A DNA stretch of 64,000 bases from Syntrophobacteraceae bacterium (GCA_031292215.1 JARLHO010000117.1:1-64000), one strand, 5' to 3'; positions 28,247 through 38,600 are shown, counted from the stretch's first letter. The notes: generated by a model from the letters alone, not told the origin. Numbers and translations: made by a program.

Positions 28247-29197
28247 ATGCAAGAAAATAAAAGCCATGCTCGTCTTCTTGCTTTTCCCTCGGATTCACAG
28301 ATCGAGACCTTTGCCAACAGCCGGCGCAGGCGATTCGCCTACTATTTCGCATCCCTTTTTGTCGGCATTTGTCTATTCGCAGTACCTCTTAAAGCCCTCC
28401 TGGCGATGTCCATAAGCTCCGAGCTCTACGACTACATCCCCCTGATGTTCGCATTATGCGGCTACCTGCTGATAAAGGAGCGAAAAGAGGTCTTCGAAAA
28501 CCCCGACTGGTCTTTTGGCTACGGCCTCCCGGTCCTGGTTTTGAGCCTTGCGGCCGCAGCGGCGGGTCTAAATTATAGGGATGTCCTAAAGCCCGAAGAT
28601 TACCTGTGCGTCATGTCTTTTTCCTTCTGGCTCTACCTCATGGGGACATTCCTGCTGTTTTTTGGCCCGGCAGCTTTCGCCAAGGCTATTTTCCCGCTGT
28701 TTATGCTCCTTTTTACAGTCCCGCTTCCGGCCTGGCTTCTGGATAATGCCGTGGAACTTTTGCGGGAAGGATCGTATTTTTCGGCCGGATGGATTTTCCA
28801 CACCCTGGGGATGGTCCCGCTCGAACATGGATTTTCGTTCACGTTTCCGGAAATTTCCATAGAAGTCGCCAAAGAGTGCAGCGGCATTCACTCCTGCACG
28901 GCTCTCGTCATCATGGCCCTTCTTTGCGGCCGCTATTTTTTGCGCTCCGGGGTAAACAAGTTTCTGCTCGCTATTTGCGCAGCCCTTATCGCAACGTTTA
29001 AAAACGGGGTAAGAATCGCCGCCCTCACCCTGGCGGCCATCTACATCGACCCCAATATCCTGGAGACCGCCTGGCACAGGAACGGGGGCATAATCATTTT
29101 CGGCCTGGGTGTTGGCTGGCTCGCCCTCGTTTTGCTCGCGATGAGAAAGGTCGAAAAAAGAAAGCTACACCAGCCGGCAAGTGTAGCCTCGAAATGA
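28247..29197 (+). CDS. Exosortase (XrtA/EpsH-type)
   Basis: A 316-residue polytopic membrane protein with the exosortase catalytic triad: Cys 211 in VAKECSGIHS, Arg 256 in KNGVRIAAL and His 277 in AWHRNGG. Hydrophobic segments surround these motifs. Exosortases cleave and anchor proteins with a PEP-CTERM-type C-terminal signal, usually in EPS-producing bacteria. No protein in this window ends with a PEP-CTERM signal, and no EpsI/DUF3485 partner is adjacent, so its substrates must lie elsewhere. The PrsK-like kinase follows after 94 bases. Confidence 0.92.
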   Translation: MQENKSHARLLAFPSDSQIETFANSRRRRFAYYFASLFVGICLFAVPLKALLAMSISSELYDYIPLMFALCGYLLIKERKEVFENPDWSFGYGLPVLVLSLAAAAAGLNYRDVLKPEDYLCVMSFSFWLYLMGTFLLFFGPAAFAKAIFPLFMLLFTVPLPAWLLDNAVELLREGSYFSAGWIFHTLGMVPLEHGFSFTFPEISIEVAKECSGIHSCTALVIMALLCGRYFLRSGVNKFLLAICAALIATFKNGVRIAALTLAAIYIDPNILETAWHRNGGIIIFGLGVGWLALVLLAMRKVEKRKLHQPASVASK

Positions 29198-29291
29198 TTC
29201 ATCTCGTAAAAGATTTAGCGTACAAGCTGCGACGCGGCGCCTAAGCGGACCGCTATTCGCCTTTACCCTTCGATTTTCGGACCTTCGACTT

Positions 29292-31388
29292 TTGCCTTTC
29301 GACTTCGCCACCCCCCCCATCCTCTGCCTTGCGGCCTCAGTCCTTTGCGCCGTGACGGGTTCGCTCGCGCTCGCGCGAGACATCCGCTCGCCCGCCTACA
29401 GAGCGTTTGCCCTGGGGATGGCGGTATTTATGGCCGAAACGCTCCTCTCCTTTTTTAGCCGTAACGCGGTTCTCTCTGAGCGGGCCGTTATGTGGTCCAG
29501 GTGGCAAATGGCCGCCGAGGCGCTTATTCCCGGCGCCTGGCTACTGTTTAGCCTGGGCTATGCGCGCGACAATTTCGACGAATTCAGCCGCAAGTGGAAG
29601 TGGGTGATCGTTTTCGCTTTTGTCGCCCCGATAGGGCTTGTCTCTTCGGGCTGGACTCATTTGCTCGGAGGAGGCGCAATACCGGCCGGAAGCGGAGGCT
29701 GGATCATCCCCCTTGGCCGGTCGGGCTACGGCCTCCAGGTCACTTTGCTGATAGGTTCGGTCCTGGTGCTGGCAAACCTTGAAAAAACGCTTAGGACCTC
29801 ATCGGGGGCCATCAGGGTCCAGATCGAGCTTTCCATACTCGGAACCGCCGCTCTTTTTGCCGAAAGGATCTACTCGTCGGTAGAGATCCTGCTCTTTTCG
29901 GCCCTGAGAACCGATGCTTTCACCTTAAACGCCGTGATTCTCACCGGCGCCAACGCGCTGCTCATAGTTTCGGCTCTGCGAAACCGGCTCCGCGAAGTAA
30001 AACTCACTGTTTCGCAGGACGTCTTGCACGGCTCGCTAACGATCCTGGTGATCGGCCTCTATCTGCTCGCGGTCGGCCTGTTTGCCAAATTGGCGGTGCA
30101 ATTTAAAATCGGCAGGGCTTTGTTTGAAAACGGCCTCATTATTATTGCGGCCATTTCGGGAGCTATCCTTCTTCTTTTCTCGGTCAAGATCCGCCACAGA
30201 ATCCGCCGCTTCATTCATGTGCATCTTCGAAGACCTGCCTACGACTACAGGAAGATATGGACCGATTTTACCCGGAAAACCTCATCGGCAATCGATCTCG
30301 ATCGCGTTTGCGCGGCGATTGTCAATACGGTATCCGAAACATTCGCCGCCTCCGTTGTCACTATCTGGCTTTTTACCGAGGGCTTTGACCGGCCCGCCAT
30401 GGCAGCCTCCACGGGGTCCCAGCCTAAAGATGCCGATAAATTTCACGAACCCGCAGCCTCTTTATTGCGGTTTGCGCGCGACCGGCGCGGCCCAATCGAA
30501 ATCGGTTGCGCAGACGTTGGCGAAATACCCGGGGTTTCCCGGCAATATCTTGAAAGGGCCAAGATCGATTGCTGTGTCCCCCTGGGGACAGGCAGCGCAT
30601 TCATCGGAATGCTGACCTTGAACAGCCCGACCGATTCGCAGTTTTGCGCCGAGGACCTCGATCTTTTGCAGACTTTCGCCGACCAGGCCGCAGGCCTCAT
30701 AATCAATCGCAAGCTTTTCGAAAACCTCGGGCAAGCGAGGGAGCTCGAAGCTGTCCAGGCCGTTTCAGCCTTTTTCGCCCATGACCTAAAAAACGTGGCC
30801 TCAACTCTTGCGCTTACCCTCGATAACCTTCCCGCCCATTATTCGGACCCGGAGTTTCGCGCCGACACGCTTACAATCATGTCCAAAAGCCTCGAAAAAA
30901 TCCGCAATATGTGCAGCCGCCTTTCGCCGCTCGACAATAAGTTCGAGTTGGAGTTAAGCGAATGCGACGTAAACGAGCTTGTTTTCAGCACGGTATCGGG
31001 CCTTAACTTCGGCTGCCCGCTCGTCTGCGACCCGGGTCCCCTCCCAAAGGCGCGACTAGACCCGGAGCAAATCCGCAAAGTGTTGCTAAACCTTGTTCTA
31101 AATGGTTGCCAATCGTCTGCCGGAGGCTCTGAAATCCGAATCTCCACCGGCCGGGAAGGCGAATTCGTGCGTTTATCGGTAACCGATCGGGGCTGCGGGA
31201 TGTCGCGGGATTTCATGAGAAAAAACCTTTTCCGTCCCTTTAAAACCACGAAGAAAAATGGGTCGGGGATAGGGCTCTACCAGAGCAAAATGATCGTCGA
31301 AGCCCACGGAGGCCGAATCGAAGTCAGGAGCTGTGAAGGTCGGGGCAGCACTTTTTCGGTCCTTTTGCCCCTGGCGGGGCCGAGTTGA
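29292..31388 (+). CDS. prsK: PrsK-type membrane histidine kinase of exosortase/EPS system
   Basis: A 698-residue sensor kinase. About seven to eight N-terminal membrane helices (residues 1-300) are followed by a GAF-type domain (about 330-480; LDRVCAAIVNTVSETF, then LLQTFADQAAG) and a kinase core. The phospho-His is 497 in AFFAHDLKNVASTLAL; HATPase motifs are LLNLVLNGCQSS, VTDRGCGM and GSGIGLYQSKMIVEAHGG. The HDLKN motif and GAF layout match PrsK, the partner of sigma-54 regulator PrsR in XrtA loci. No prsR is adjacent. I see only a TTG start at 29292 without a good ribosome site; the first helix begins just after it. Confidence 0.87.
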   Translation: MPFDFATPPILCLAASVLCAVTGSLALARDIRSPAYRAFALGMAVFMAETLLSFFSRNAVLSERAVMWSRWQMAAEALIPGAWLLFSLGYARDNFDEFSRKWKWVIVFAFVAPIGLVSSGWTHLLGGGAIPAGSGGWIIPLGRSGYGLQVTLLIGSVLVLANLEKTLRTSSGAIRVQIELSILGTAALFAERIYSSVEILLFSALRTDAFTLNAVILTGANALLIVSALRNRLREVKLTVSQDVLHGSLTILVIGLYLLAVGLFAKLAVQFKIGRALFENGLIIIAAISGAILLLFSVKIRHRIRRFIHVHLRRPAYDYRKIWTDFTRKTSSAIDLDRVCAAIVNTVSETFAASVVTIWLFTEGFDRPAMAASTGSQPKDADKFHEPAASLLRFARDRRGPIEIGCADVGEIPGVSRQYLERAKIDCCVPLGTGSAFIGMLTLNSPTDSQFCAEDLDLLQTFADQAAGLIINRKLFENLGQARELEAVQAVSAFFAHDLKNVASTLALTLDNLPAHYSDPEFRADTLTIMSKSLEKIRNMCSRLSPLDNKFELELSECDVNELVFSTVSGLNFGCPLVCDPGPLPKARLDPEQIRKVLLNLVLNGCQSSAGGSEIRISTGREGEFVRLSVTDRGCGMSRDFMRKNLFRPFKTTKKNGSGIGLYQSKMIVEAHGGRIEVRSCEGRGSTFSVLLPLAGPS

Positions 31389-31456
31389 TTGATCCACTTT
31401 CCTCGGAGCAGTCAACTCTTGGAATCATGCCGGGACCAATTCCCGAAAAAAACGAT

Positions 31457-31498
31457 TATCAAAAGGGGAGTGAGGTAATTCTCACTCCCCTTTTGATA
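31457..31498 (+). terminator. Strong hairpin downstream of prsK
   Basis: A perfect 18-base stem (from TATCAAAAGGGGAGTGAG) with a 6-base GTAATT loop. It ends in TTTTGATA, so it could stop transcription in either direction. Confidence 0.75.
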
Positions 31499-31510
31499 TG
31501 GAGAAGGCAG

Positions 31511-31554
31511 AAAAGGGGTCGGAAGGGGACACAGCTCCCCGTTTGACCCCTTTT
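31511..31554 (+). terminator. Second hairpin downstream of prsK
   Basis: AAAAGGGGTC at 31511-31520 pairs with GACCCCTTTT at 31545-31554, with a partial inner stem (GGGG/CCCC). It lies 13 bases beyond the first hairpin and resembles a diverged copy of it. It is likely a tandem terminator. Confidence 0.5.
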
Positions 31555-31668
31555 CACAATCGATAGGGCGCTTTACGCCACGGCCGCACAGAAGTTTGCC
31601 GCGTGAAGGCGGGAAGAACTCGGCGCGCGCGCGCCCCGATTAGACCGAGTTGCGTATACCAATTACCT

Positions 31669-31703
31669 TGTCGGGTTTCGCTTCGCTCAACCCAACCTAC
31701 AAA
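31669..31703. repeat. REP-like palindromic element
   Basis: TTGTCGGGTTTCGCTTCG followed by CTCAACCCAACCTACAA. GGGTT pairs with AACCC around a CGCTTCGCTC centre. This type of GGGTTTCG..CAACCC element is common as a dispersed intergenic repeat in proteobacteria. Here it contributes the stop codon of the CBS-ACT gene. Confidence 0.55.
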
Positions 31704-32475
31704 GGCAGCTTGCCCCCTGGCTCTTTAGGGGCACGCGGTTGGCTGGAGTTACTCCCCGACACCCGGGGCAGGCTCGCCATTTGTGAATCGGTCTCCGTTA
31801 TTCCCGGAGTGAAAAAGAGCTTTCGGCTGTTCATCCGATGGTCGACCAGATAGAGCATGGTGGCCTTTTCTTTTAGCCGTTCCTCCAGTTCCCCCAGCCT
31901 GTTTCTGTCCAGGCCGCGCACCCGGATGTGCACCCGACGGCGCCCCTTGGGGGCCCGAATATGCACCGTCACGATGCTCACCAGCCTTCCGCCAAAGGAG
32001 CGCATAAGGTCGGTTAGGACCATGATCGACCCCGGAACGTCTTCGATGATAAAGCCGCAGGCAATCCCTCCGTGCCACAAACCGGTCACCGCCACCAGCA
32101 CGCGATTTAAATCGGTTTGCGTGAGCACGCCTACGATGCGGTTTTGTCCATCGACTACGACCAGCCCCGAGACTCGGTCGGAAAGCATCGCCTCGGCGGC
32201 CTCCCCCACCGTGAAATCCACGGGGATGGTGACCGGGGCGCAAGCCATGATGTCTTCGACCGTTATCTTCTGAAAAACGTTGGGTTCCAAAGAGGCGCCC
32301 GCCGCGTTTCGAAACGGCCTAAGGTCCGTATCGGCTACGAATCCGACAAGTTTTTCGTCCTTTACAACCGGAAGCATGCCGATGTCATTTCGGGTCTGAA
32401 GCTCGATCGCCTCAATGACCGAAATACCCGGTTTAACGGTGATTACGGTTTGCTCATCCGGTCAGCGACCAACAT
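31697..32475 (-). pseudogene. CBS-pair/ACT protein, frameshifted near its N-terminus
   Basis: A strong ribosome site (AAGGAGCGGTTAC) precedes ATG 32475, and translation gives MLVADRMSKP, the usual start of CBS regulators. After AAACC near 32443 the frame must shift by one base to continue VITVKPGISVIEAIELQTR and then the CBS pair. The total length of 779 bases is one short of a multiple of three. Downstream come MLPVVKDEKLVGFVADTDL, a second CBS motif and an ACT-like domain (GSIMVLTDLMRSFGGRLVSI) to about 31790. This is either a genuine inactivating single-base loss or a sequencing error. The C-terminus reads into a REP-like repeat, which supplies its TAG. It is last in the hydrogenase operon; CBS-ACT proteins usually sense adenylates or amino acids. 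Confidence 0.8.
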
Positions 32476-32515
32476 GTAACCGCTCCTTGTCTTGCAGGAA
32501 GGAAAACCGCCCGTC

Positions 32516-32776
32516 CTACTTCTCGGCTTTATCGCCCTCAGCCTCTGCTTTTATCTGCTGGAATCTTTCGGTTTCGCTAAAAAGCATGGCCTCCGCGTTT
32601 TTTGCGTCTTCATCGGTCAAATGGATTCTCCCGCAGGCGGGGCAGTGGAGTTCACGGCTCTCTATGCGAAATCTTTCAACCAGCTGGTCCACGGTCATAT
32701 GCGGAACTTTCCCACAGGCCGTATCGACGGCCTCAACTTTTACGCCTTTCTTTTTTACATCCCTGCCGGCACTCAT
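32516..32776 (-). CDS. Small CPxC-motif protein of the hydrogenase operon
   Basis: An 86-residue cytoplasmic protein starting at MSAGRDVKKKG with an excellent AGGAGG site 8 bases upstream. It contains FRIESRELHCPACGRIHLTDED, a single CxxC knuckle in a zinc-ribbon-like context, an additional Cys earlier (DTACGK) and a charged C-terminal helix. I do not recognise a named family. It lies 29 bases after the mvhA stop and before the CBS-ACT gene, so a role linked to the hydrogenase complex (metal handling, assembly) is possible but unproven. Confidence 0.75.
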   Translation of the reverse strand: MSAGRDVKKKGVKVEAVDTACGKVPHMTVDQLVERFRIESRELHCPACGRIHLTDEDAKNAEAMLFSETERFQQIKAEAEGDKAEK

Positions 32777-32804
32777 AATTGGCCTCCTACAAAGCAATAT
32801 CTGG

Positions 32805-34259
32805 CTAATCGCGGTTATCGGGCCAATTGCCTACCACCCTGCCCTTGGAATCCCTGATTACCATCGAGATAGACGTCCCGCCATCCAGGCGGTGTGTAGC
32901 GCAAGACATTCAGGGGTCGTAGGCGCGAACCGCCATCTCAATCTTATTGAGACACCCTTGGTCCACGACGCCGTTTTTTATAAGCATCCGGGCAGCCTGG
33001 TTCACGCTCATGTTAATGGGCCCCAGGTTATGGGTGGTGCCAACGATTAAGTTCGCGCTCTTTATCAGGCCGTTTTCATCGGTTGTGTAGTCGTGAATGA
33101 GAGTTCCGCGCGGGGCCTCGACGCAGCCAACCCCTCTTCCGGCCCGCGGCTCGACTTTGGCCCGAACATCGGGGTTGGTGATTTCCGGGTCTTCCAGGAG
33201 CTCGATTGCATGCTCGCAGGCATAGACCTCTTCTATGAGCCTTGCCCAGTGATGGAGCAAAGTAAACTGGGCTGGCCTTCCGAACTTTTCGCGAAATTCT
33301 TCGAGCTCGGCCTGCGCCTTCGGGGTAGCCATCTTATCGGCCACGTTGATCCGCGCCAGGGTGTTTGCCCGGTAGATCCCCTTCGGATTTTCCAAATCGA
33401 GCGAAAACCCCTCGTTCCAGGCGCGCGCGTAGGGCATTTTCCCCATGGAGTAGGGTTCGACGTGCTCGGCTATGTGGTCGCGGTAATCCTGGGCGTCAAA
33501 ATCGGTATAGGCGCCGTCGGGCTTCATCAAACGCAGTTTTCCGTCGTAGAAGTTAACCGCGCCCTCCGGGTCCACCGTGCCGATAAATCCCGTTTTTATC
33601 ACCCCGAGTTCGGTTACCTCGTGTAGATATTTCGGAAACACTTCCTTTTTGGCAAAATCCATGGTGAAGAGGGCAAAATCGAGCACCTCCTGCATTTTGG
33701 AAAGAATTTCTCGCCTTTCCTCCTCGGTCATAGCTTTCGAAAAACCGCCCGGAACACCTGCCACGGGATGGATCGCCTTGCCGGCAAATTTTTCCAGAAT
33801 CATCTTGGCGGCGTAGCGCATTTTCACAACGCGCCGGGCCAACTCGGGCGCAGCCTTAACGATTCCCATGACGTTTCGTACCGAGTAATCGGCATCCGGG
33901 CCCATGACAAAATCGGGAGCCGCCAGGAAAAAGAAATGCAGCACCTTGTCTTCGGCATGGGCGACGGTTTGCATCAACTCCCGGAGCAATCTGCCGGAAC
34001 GCGTCGGCGTCACCCCAAAGCAGCGGTCCACCGCCTTATTTGAGGCCAGATGATGCTGCCACGGACATATTCCGCAGATGCGGGTAACGATTCGAGGCAG
34101 CTCTTCGGCAGGTTTTCCCTCAACAAATTTTTCAAACCCGCGAAGCGCCATGACATGGACTTTGCTCTCCGATACATTTCCCTGGTCGTCTAACTCAATG
34201 GTTATCGAGGCGTGGCCCTCGATTCGCGTTATTGGCTGAATGTTTATTACCTGTCCCAT
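32805..34259 (-). CDS. mvhA: [NiFeSe] hydrogenase large subunit MvhA, selenoprotein (UGA at 32910-32912)
   Basis: A 484-residue large subunit of the F420-non-reducing (Mvh/Vhu) hydrogenase. RICGICPWQHHLA near 61-73 gives two Ni ligands. At residue 450 a TGA lies in VRAYDP-UGA-MSCATH, exactly where the first Cys of the DPCxxC Ni-binding motif is expected. Reading through as selenocysteine gives DPUMSCATHRLDGG and a C-terminal extension of about 25 residues, which the maturation protease would cut after ATH, ending at TAG 32805-32807. Translation stopping at the UGA would remove both Ni ligands, so recoding is required for function. A SECIS-like hairpin follows 22 nt downstream. AGGAGG precedes the ATG and overlaps the mvhG stop. 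It oxidises H2 to feed electrons to MvhG/MvhD/HdrA. Confidence 0.95.
32878..32892 (-). promoter_or_regulatory. Bacterial SECIS-like hairpin of mvhA
   Basis: On the minus strand, CCGCC-TGGAT-GGCGG forms a 5-bp stem with a 5-nt loop containing GGAT. The loop begins 22 nt after the UGA, within the spacing used by SelB. Confidence 0.8.
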
Positions 34260-34271
34260 GGTGTAGGCCTC

Positions 34272-35201
34272 CTAGCCTTTTCGAGAAGGTCGGAGCAGGC
34301 CGTGTGCTCCGGAAAATCGCAGAAAGGATACGGACTCGGGAAGAGTCGATATGTCGATCCCGTTTGAAGCCAGCGCGTTTAGCATGTCAAAGCGCTGGTT
34401 CCCGTTTTCTTTTACCGGTCCATAGCAGCCCCTGCACGGAACCCGTGCGACAAGGCACCGGGGGGTGAGCCCCTCTCCGCCGCATCCACCTCTTGTGACC
34501 GCCCCCATGCAAAGAATCCCCTGCTCCATGAGGCAGCGCATTTTACCCAGCGGCTCACCCGGGGCGCCGTACCGGGGGGGTTGCAAAAACCGGCGAAGCT
34601 GCCCCACCTTGCCTTTTCCTTCCCGAACGGTCGGGCAGGTGTCGCAGACGCTTTTTGCGGGCAGATCGAGGGGGGTTCCATCCAGGAGCGCGATAAGCGC
34701 TGCAAACACCTGGTCGGGATTGGGCGGACATCCCGGCAGATAGATATCGACTTTTACGTTCTCATCGAGCGCCGTGCAGCACTGCTCAAGATTTGGCAAT
34801 CCGTCGGAGGGGACCTTTTCGGGCTTATCGGTTGTCTCCGTCGAGTAATATCTATCCAGTATTTCATCATTTCGGTAGGAATTGGCAAGAGCTGGAATAC
34901 CGCCATGAGTCGCGCAGGCGCCAAGGGCGATTAGCACCTGGCATTTTTTGCGCATCTCGGTTAGCACTTCCAGGTGCTCCTCGTTTCTTACCCCGCCGGA
35001 TACCAGTCCCACCACCGCCTCGGGTATCTGGAGATGATTTCCGCCCCCGAGCTGCCCGAAGTATTTGTGGTCCATAAGGACCGGGCCATGAACGAATTCG
35101 ATGAGACCCAGCACATCGAGGAGCCGCTCGCCCATATCCACCAGGGATATTTCACAGCCGGAACAGGAATTTAGCCATTCCTGAGCAACTTTTACCGCCA
35201 T
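34272..35201 (-). CDS. mvhG: [NiFe] hydrogenase small subunit MvhG
   Basis: A 309-residue small subunit carrying the Fe-S chain. WLNSCSGCEISLVD (proximal cluster CxxC) lies at about 10-23, IALGACATHGGIPA in the middle, and IYLPGCPPNPDQV supplies the fourth ligand. The C-terminal half is Cys-rich (VCDTCPTVREGKG; CLVARVPCRGCYGPV). No Tat signal is present, so it is cytoplasmic, as for Mvh-type enzymes. ATG 35201 with AAGGAGGGCGAG was chosen over an upstream ATG at 35264 inside mvhD. It passes electrons from MvhA to the 2Fe-2S protein MvhD. Confidence 0.95.
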   Translation of the reverse strand: MAVKVAQEWLNSCSGCEISLVDMGERLLDVLGLIEFVHGPVLMDHKYFGQLGGGNHLQIPEAVVGLVSGGVRNEEHLEVLTEMRKKCQVLIALGACATHGGIPALANSYRNDEILDRYYSTETTDKPEKVPSDGLPNLEQCCTALDENVKVDIYLPGCPPNPDQVFAALIALLDGTPLDLPAKSVCDTCPTVREGKGKVGQLRRFLQPPRYGAPGEPLGKMRCLMEQGILCMGAVTRGGCGGEGLTPRCLVARVPCRGCYGPVKENGNQRFDMLNALASNGIDISTLPESVSFLRFSGAHGLLRPSRKG

Positions 35202-35211
35202 CTCGCCCTCC

Positions 35212-35646
35212 TTATAAAGCAGCAGCGGCCGGGGAAACGGCGCGGTTAAAGGGTGAAGGCCCAAGGGCGCGAATATGTTCGGTCATCTCGGTCACAGCCG
35301 CTACAAACCTGTCGGCTTCCGCCGAGGAACACCACACGATCTCAAACCTCTCAGCTTCGAGTCCAAGAGCTTCCACCATCAGTTTTATAACGTCCGAACG
35401 GGCCAAGGCCTTGTAATTACCATCCTGGTAATGGCATTCTCCAAGGTGTCAACCCATTACCATCACACCGTCGGCGCCCTTTTCAAAGGCCTGCGCCACA
35501 ACTTTTGGGTGCACCATCCCCGAACACATCACCCGCACGAGCCGCACGTTGTGCGGGTACTGCATGCGGGAGACCCCGGCAAGATCGGCCGCTGCGTAAC
35601 TGCACCAGTTACAGGTAAAACCGATTATTTTGGGTTCAAATGACAT
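35212..35646 (-). CDS. mvhD: MvhD iron-sulfur linker subunit, selenoprotein (UGA at 35449-35451)
   Basis: A 144-residue delta subunit that connects the hydrogenase to HdrA. The first half reads [20 protein letters not shown] and [14 protein letters not shown]. At residue 66 a TGA stands in [24 protein letters not shown], where the family has Cys (GCHLGDCHY). The same frame continues unbroken through [20 protein letters not shown] and IRALGPSP to TAA 35212-35214. Sec at this position is known in VhuD of some methanogens. A SECIS-like hairpin follows at 22 nt. The gene lies 51 bases after hdrA and 10 before mvhG. Confidence 0.94.
35416..35432 (-). promoter_or_regulatory. Bacterial SECIS-like hairpin of mvhD
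   Basis: ATTACC-AGGAT-GGTAAT on the minus strand: a 6-bp perfect stem with loop AGGAT, starting 22 nt after the UGA. Confidence 0.8.
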
Positions 35647-35697
35647 TATATTTATTCCTCTCCTGGATCTAATTTTTCGTACGGGATTAGATGAGGA

Positions 35698-38600
35698 TTA
35701 AATGGCCAGGGCCGCATCGACCTGGGCCGCGATCTGCTCGAGCGAAAAACCGGCGACAAAGACGCCGTCCTTGGGGCAGGTCGCCTGGCACAAACCGCAC
35801 CCCTTGCACCGGGCAAGATTTATTTCCACCCGCAGGCCCGCCTTCGCCCCGGCCACCTCTGCAGCAACCAGAGATATTGCGTTGTAGGGGCAGACGTCGA
35901 GGCACATCGCGCACCCATCGCAGTTGGCGCTTACAACCGTTGCCTTGGTGGGCTCAAGATCTATGCTGCTGTTGGCAAGCACACTTACCGCCCGTCCGGC
36001 TGCGGCCTTGGCCTGGGCAATCGATTCGTCCACGGGCTTGGGACAGTGAGCCAGGCCCGCCATGAAAATTCCATCGGCTGCGAAATCAACCGGCCGAAGC
36101 TTCGCGTGGGCTTCCTGGAAAAAGCCGTCGGAATCGATCGGGAGCCGGTAGATGTCGGCCAGCTCAGCCGTTGCCGCATTGGCAACGACAGCCGTCGCCA
36201 ACACCACGATATCGGCTACGATCCGAAGGGGCTCGTGCAACACGTGGTCAAAGACCTCCACTTCGAGCCGGCGAGGTTCGAGGGATTTGACCCGGGGCTT
36301 GAGATGGGATTCATAATGGATGAAGACCACCCCCTTTTCCCTCGCCTTTCGGTAGAGCTCCTCCCGCTGGCCGTACGTTCTCATATCGCGATAGAGGATA
36401 AACACTTCGCCGTCGGGGTTTTCTTCCTTAAGCTGGAGGGCGGCCTGCACCGAATGGGTGCAGCACACCCGGGAGCAGTACATCCGCTCCTCGCATCTGG
36501 AGCCGACGCACTGGATGAAGACGTAATTTTTGGCCTCTTTCATGCGGCGGTCGCCCGCCATGTGGAGCTTGTCGAATTCGATGGCGGTAAAGACCCGGCT
36601 GGACGTCCCGAAAAGATATTCGCCCTCGGGCACATAGCCCTGCGCGCCCGTAGCGAGGATGGTGACGCCGTGGTCTATGGTTGTTGAAGTTTTGCCGCTT
36701 AGAATCGTGGACTTGAAATTTCCGACAAAACCTTCGGCCGAAGCAACGGTCGAATCCAGGTGGAGGGCGATAAGGGGGTTGCTTCGCACCCGGGCGTCGA
36801 GTTCCTGGAGGGCCGGCTCGATCCGTTCGCCCTTCCAGGTGCGAAAGAGGTGGCGAGCCTGGCCGCCAACCACGCTGCTTTTCTCCACAAGCGTTACGGG
36901 GAAGCCGTGATCTGCCAGCGCAAGGGCCGAGACCATCCCCGAGAGCCCGGCGCCAACCACGAGGGCCGCCTGGCTAACGGGAACCGAAATCGCTGGAAGC
37001 GCTGAGAGAAGCCCCACCTTGGCAACGGACATCCTTACGAGATCCATCGCCTTTTCGGTCGCCCTTTCGGGTTCTGCCGCATGGACCCACGAGTCCTGGT
37101 TGCGGATATTGGCCATATCGAAAAGATAGGGGTTTAGTCCCGCCGCCTTCAAAGTCTCCCGGAAAAGCGGCTCATGGGTCCTTGGCGTACACGCGGCCAC
37201 AACGACCCGGTTTAGACCCTTTTCCTTTATGGTGTTTTTGATGCTATCCTGGGTGTCCTGCGAGCAACTGAAAAGATTTCGCGCGACATGGGCAACGCCT
37301 GGTAGCGTTTGCGCATACCGGGCGACCCGCTCCACATCCACTACCCCGGCGATATTGGCGCCGCAGTGGCAGATGAAGACCCCGATGCGTACCGGCTGGT
37401 CGCATACCTCGATTTCCGGTGGAAATTCCCTCTTTTGAGTGAGGCTGTTACGAGCCCCGGCCAACAAGCGGGTCGCATCGGCTGCTGCTGCCGAGGCCTC
37501 CATCACCGTCTGGGGAATGTCTTTGGGGCCCGAAAAGGCGCCGCAGGAAAAAACCCCGGGCCGGGAAGTCCCGACGGGGTCAAAGGAGGAGGACTCGACG
37601 AAGCGATTCTCGTTTAGCTCAACGCCTGCGTGGTATGCGAGCTCGAGTGCCGAGGCGGGCGTGCAAAGCCCCACCGAAAGGACCACCATGTCGTATCGGG
37701 CCTCAATCTGCCGGCCCTTCTCGTCAATGTAGCGAAAATAGATGTCGCTTGTATCCCTTACCGGCTCAAGAGAGTGGACGCGGCAGCGTTGGAACCCGAT
37801 CCCGAGATCTTTTGCCCGCTCGTAGTAGCGTTCGAACTCCTTGCCGTAGGTCCTCATGTCCATATAGAAGATCGTCGCCTCAAGGTCTTTTACATGGTCT
37901 TTTGCGATCATCGCCTGCTTTATGGCGTACGTGCAGCAAACCGAGGAGCAGTATCCGTTTTGCGATTTATTGAGGTCCCGGGATCCCACGCACTGAATGA
38001 ATGCGATCCTTTTTACCTCTTTTTTGTCCGAAGGGCGTACGAGGTGGCCATCGGTTGGCCCCGAGGCGGACAGATACCTTTCGAGCTCCATCGAAGTGAT
38101 AACGTTTTTGAATGTGCCATAGCCCCAGGTGCGGATACCGCTCGGATCAAAGGTCGAAAATCCCGGGCTTAAAACGATGGCCCCAACGTGTAAGCTCATC
38201 GTTTGGGGCTTATCCTCGAAATTTATCGCGCCCGCCGGACAGAACTTTTCACAGGCGCGGCATTTCCCGCTTTTAAAGTAGATGCAGTTGTCGCGATCTA
38301 TTGCGTACTTCTGGGGGACCGCCTGCGCATACGGGATGTAGATGGCCTTTCGCTGCGAGATCTTCTCGTTATATTCGTCATCTACCTTCTTGGGGCATTT
38401 CTCGGCGCACACGCCGCAGGCGATGCACTTTTCGGTATCCACAAACCGCGGACGCCGGGTCACTTCCACGGTAAAGTCTCCCGGCCCGCCTTTTACGTCG
38501 GTTACCTCGGCAAGAGTGATCAGCTCAATATTTAAGTGCCGGCCGACCTCGACCAGCTTGGGCGAAATAATTCACATCGCGCAGTCATTGGTTGGGAATG

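Noticed and set aside
32440-32475. TGA upstream of the CBS reading frame as a further selenocysteine site
   Set aside because: The codons around that TGA do not match CBS proteins, while the +1 shifted frame does (MLVADRMSKP); a frameshift explains it better.
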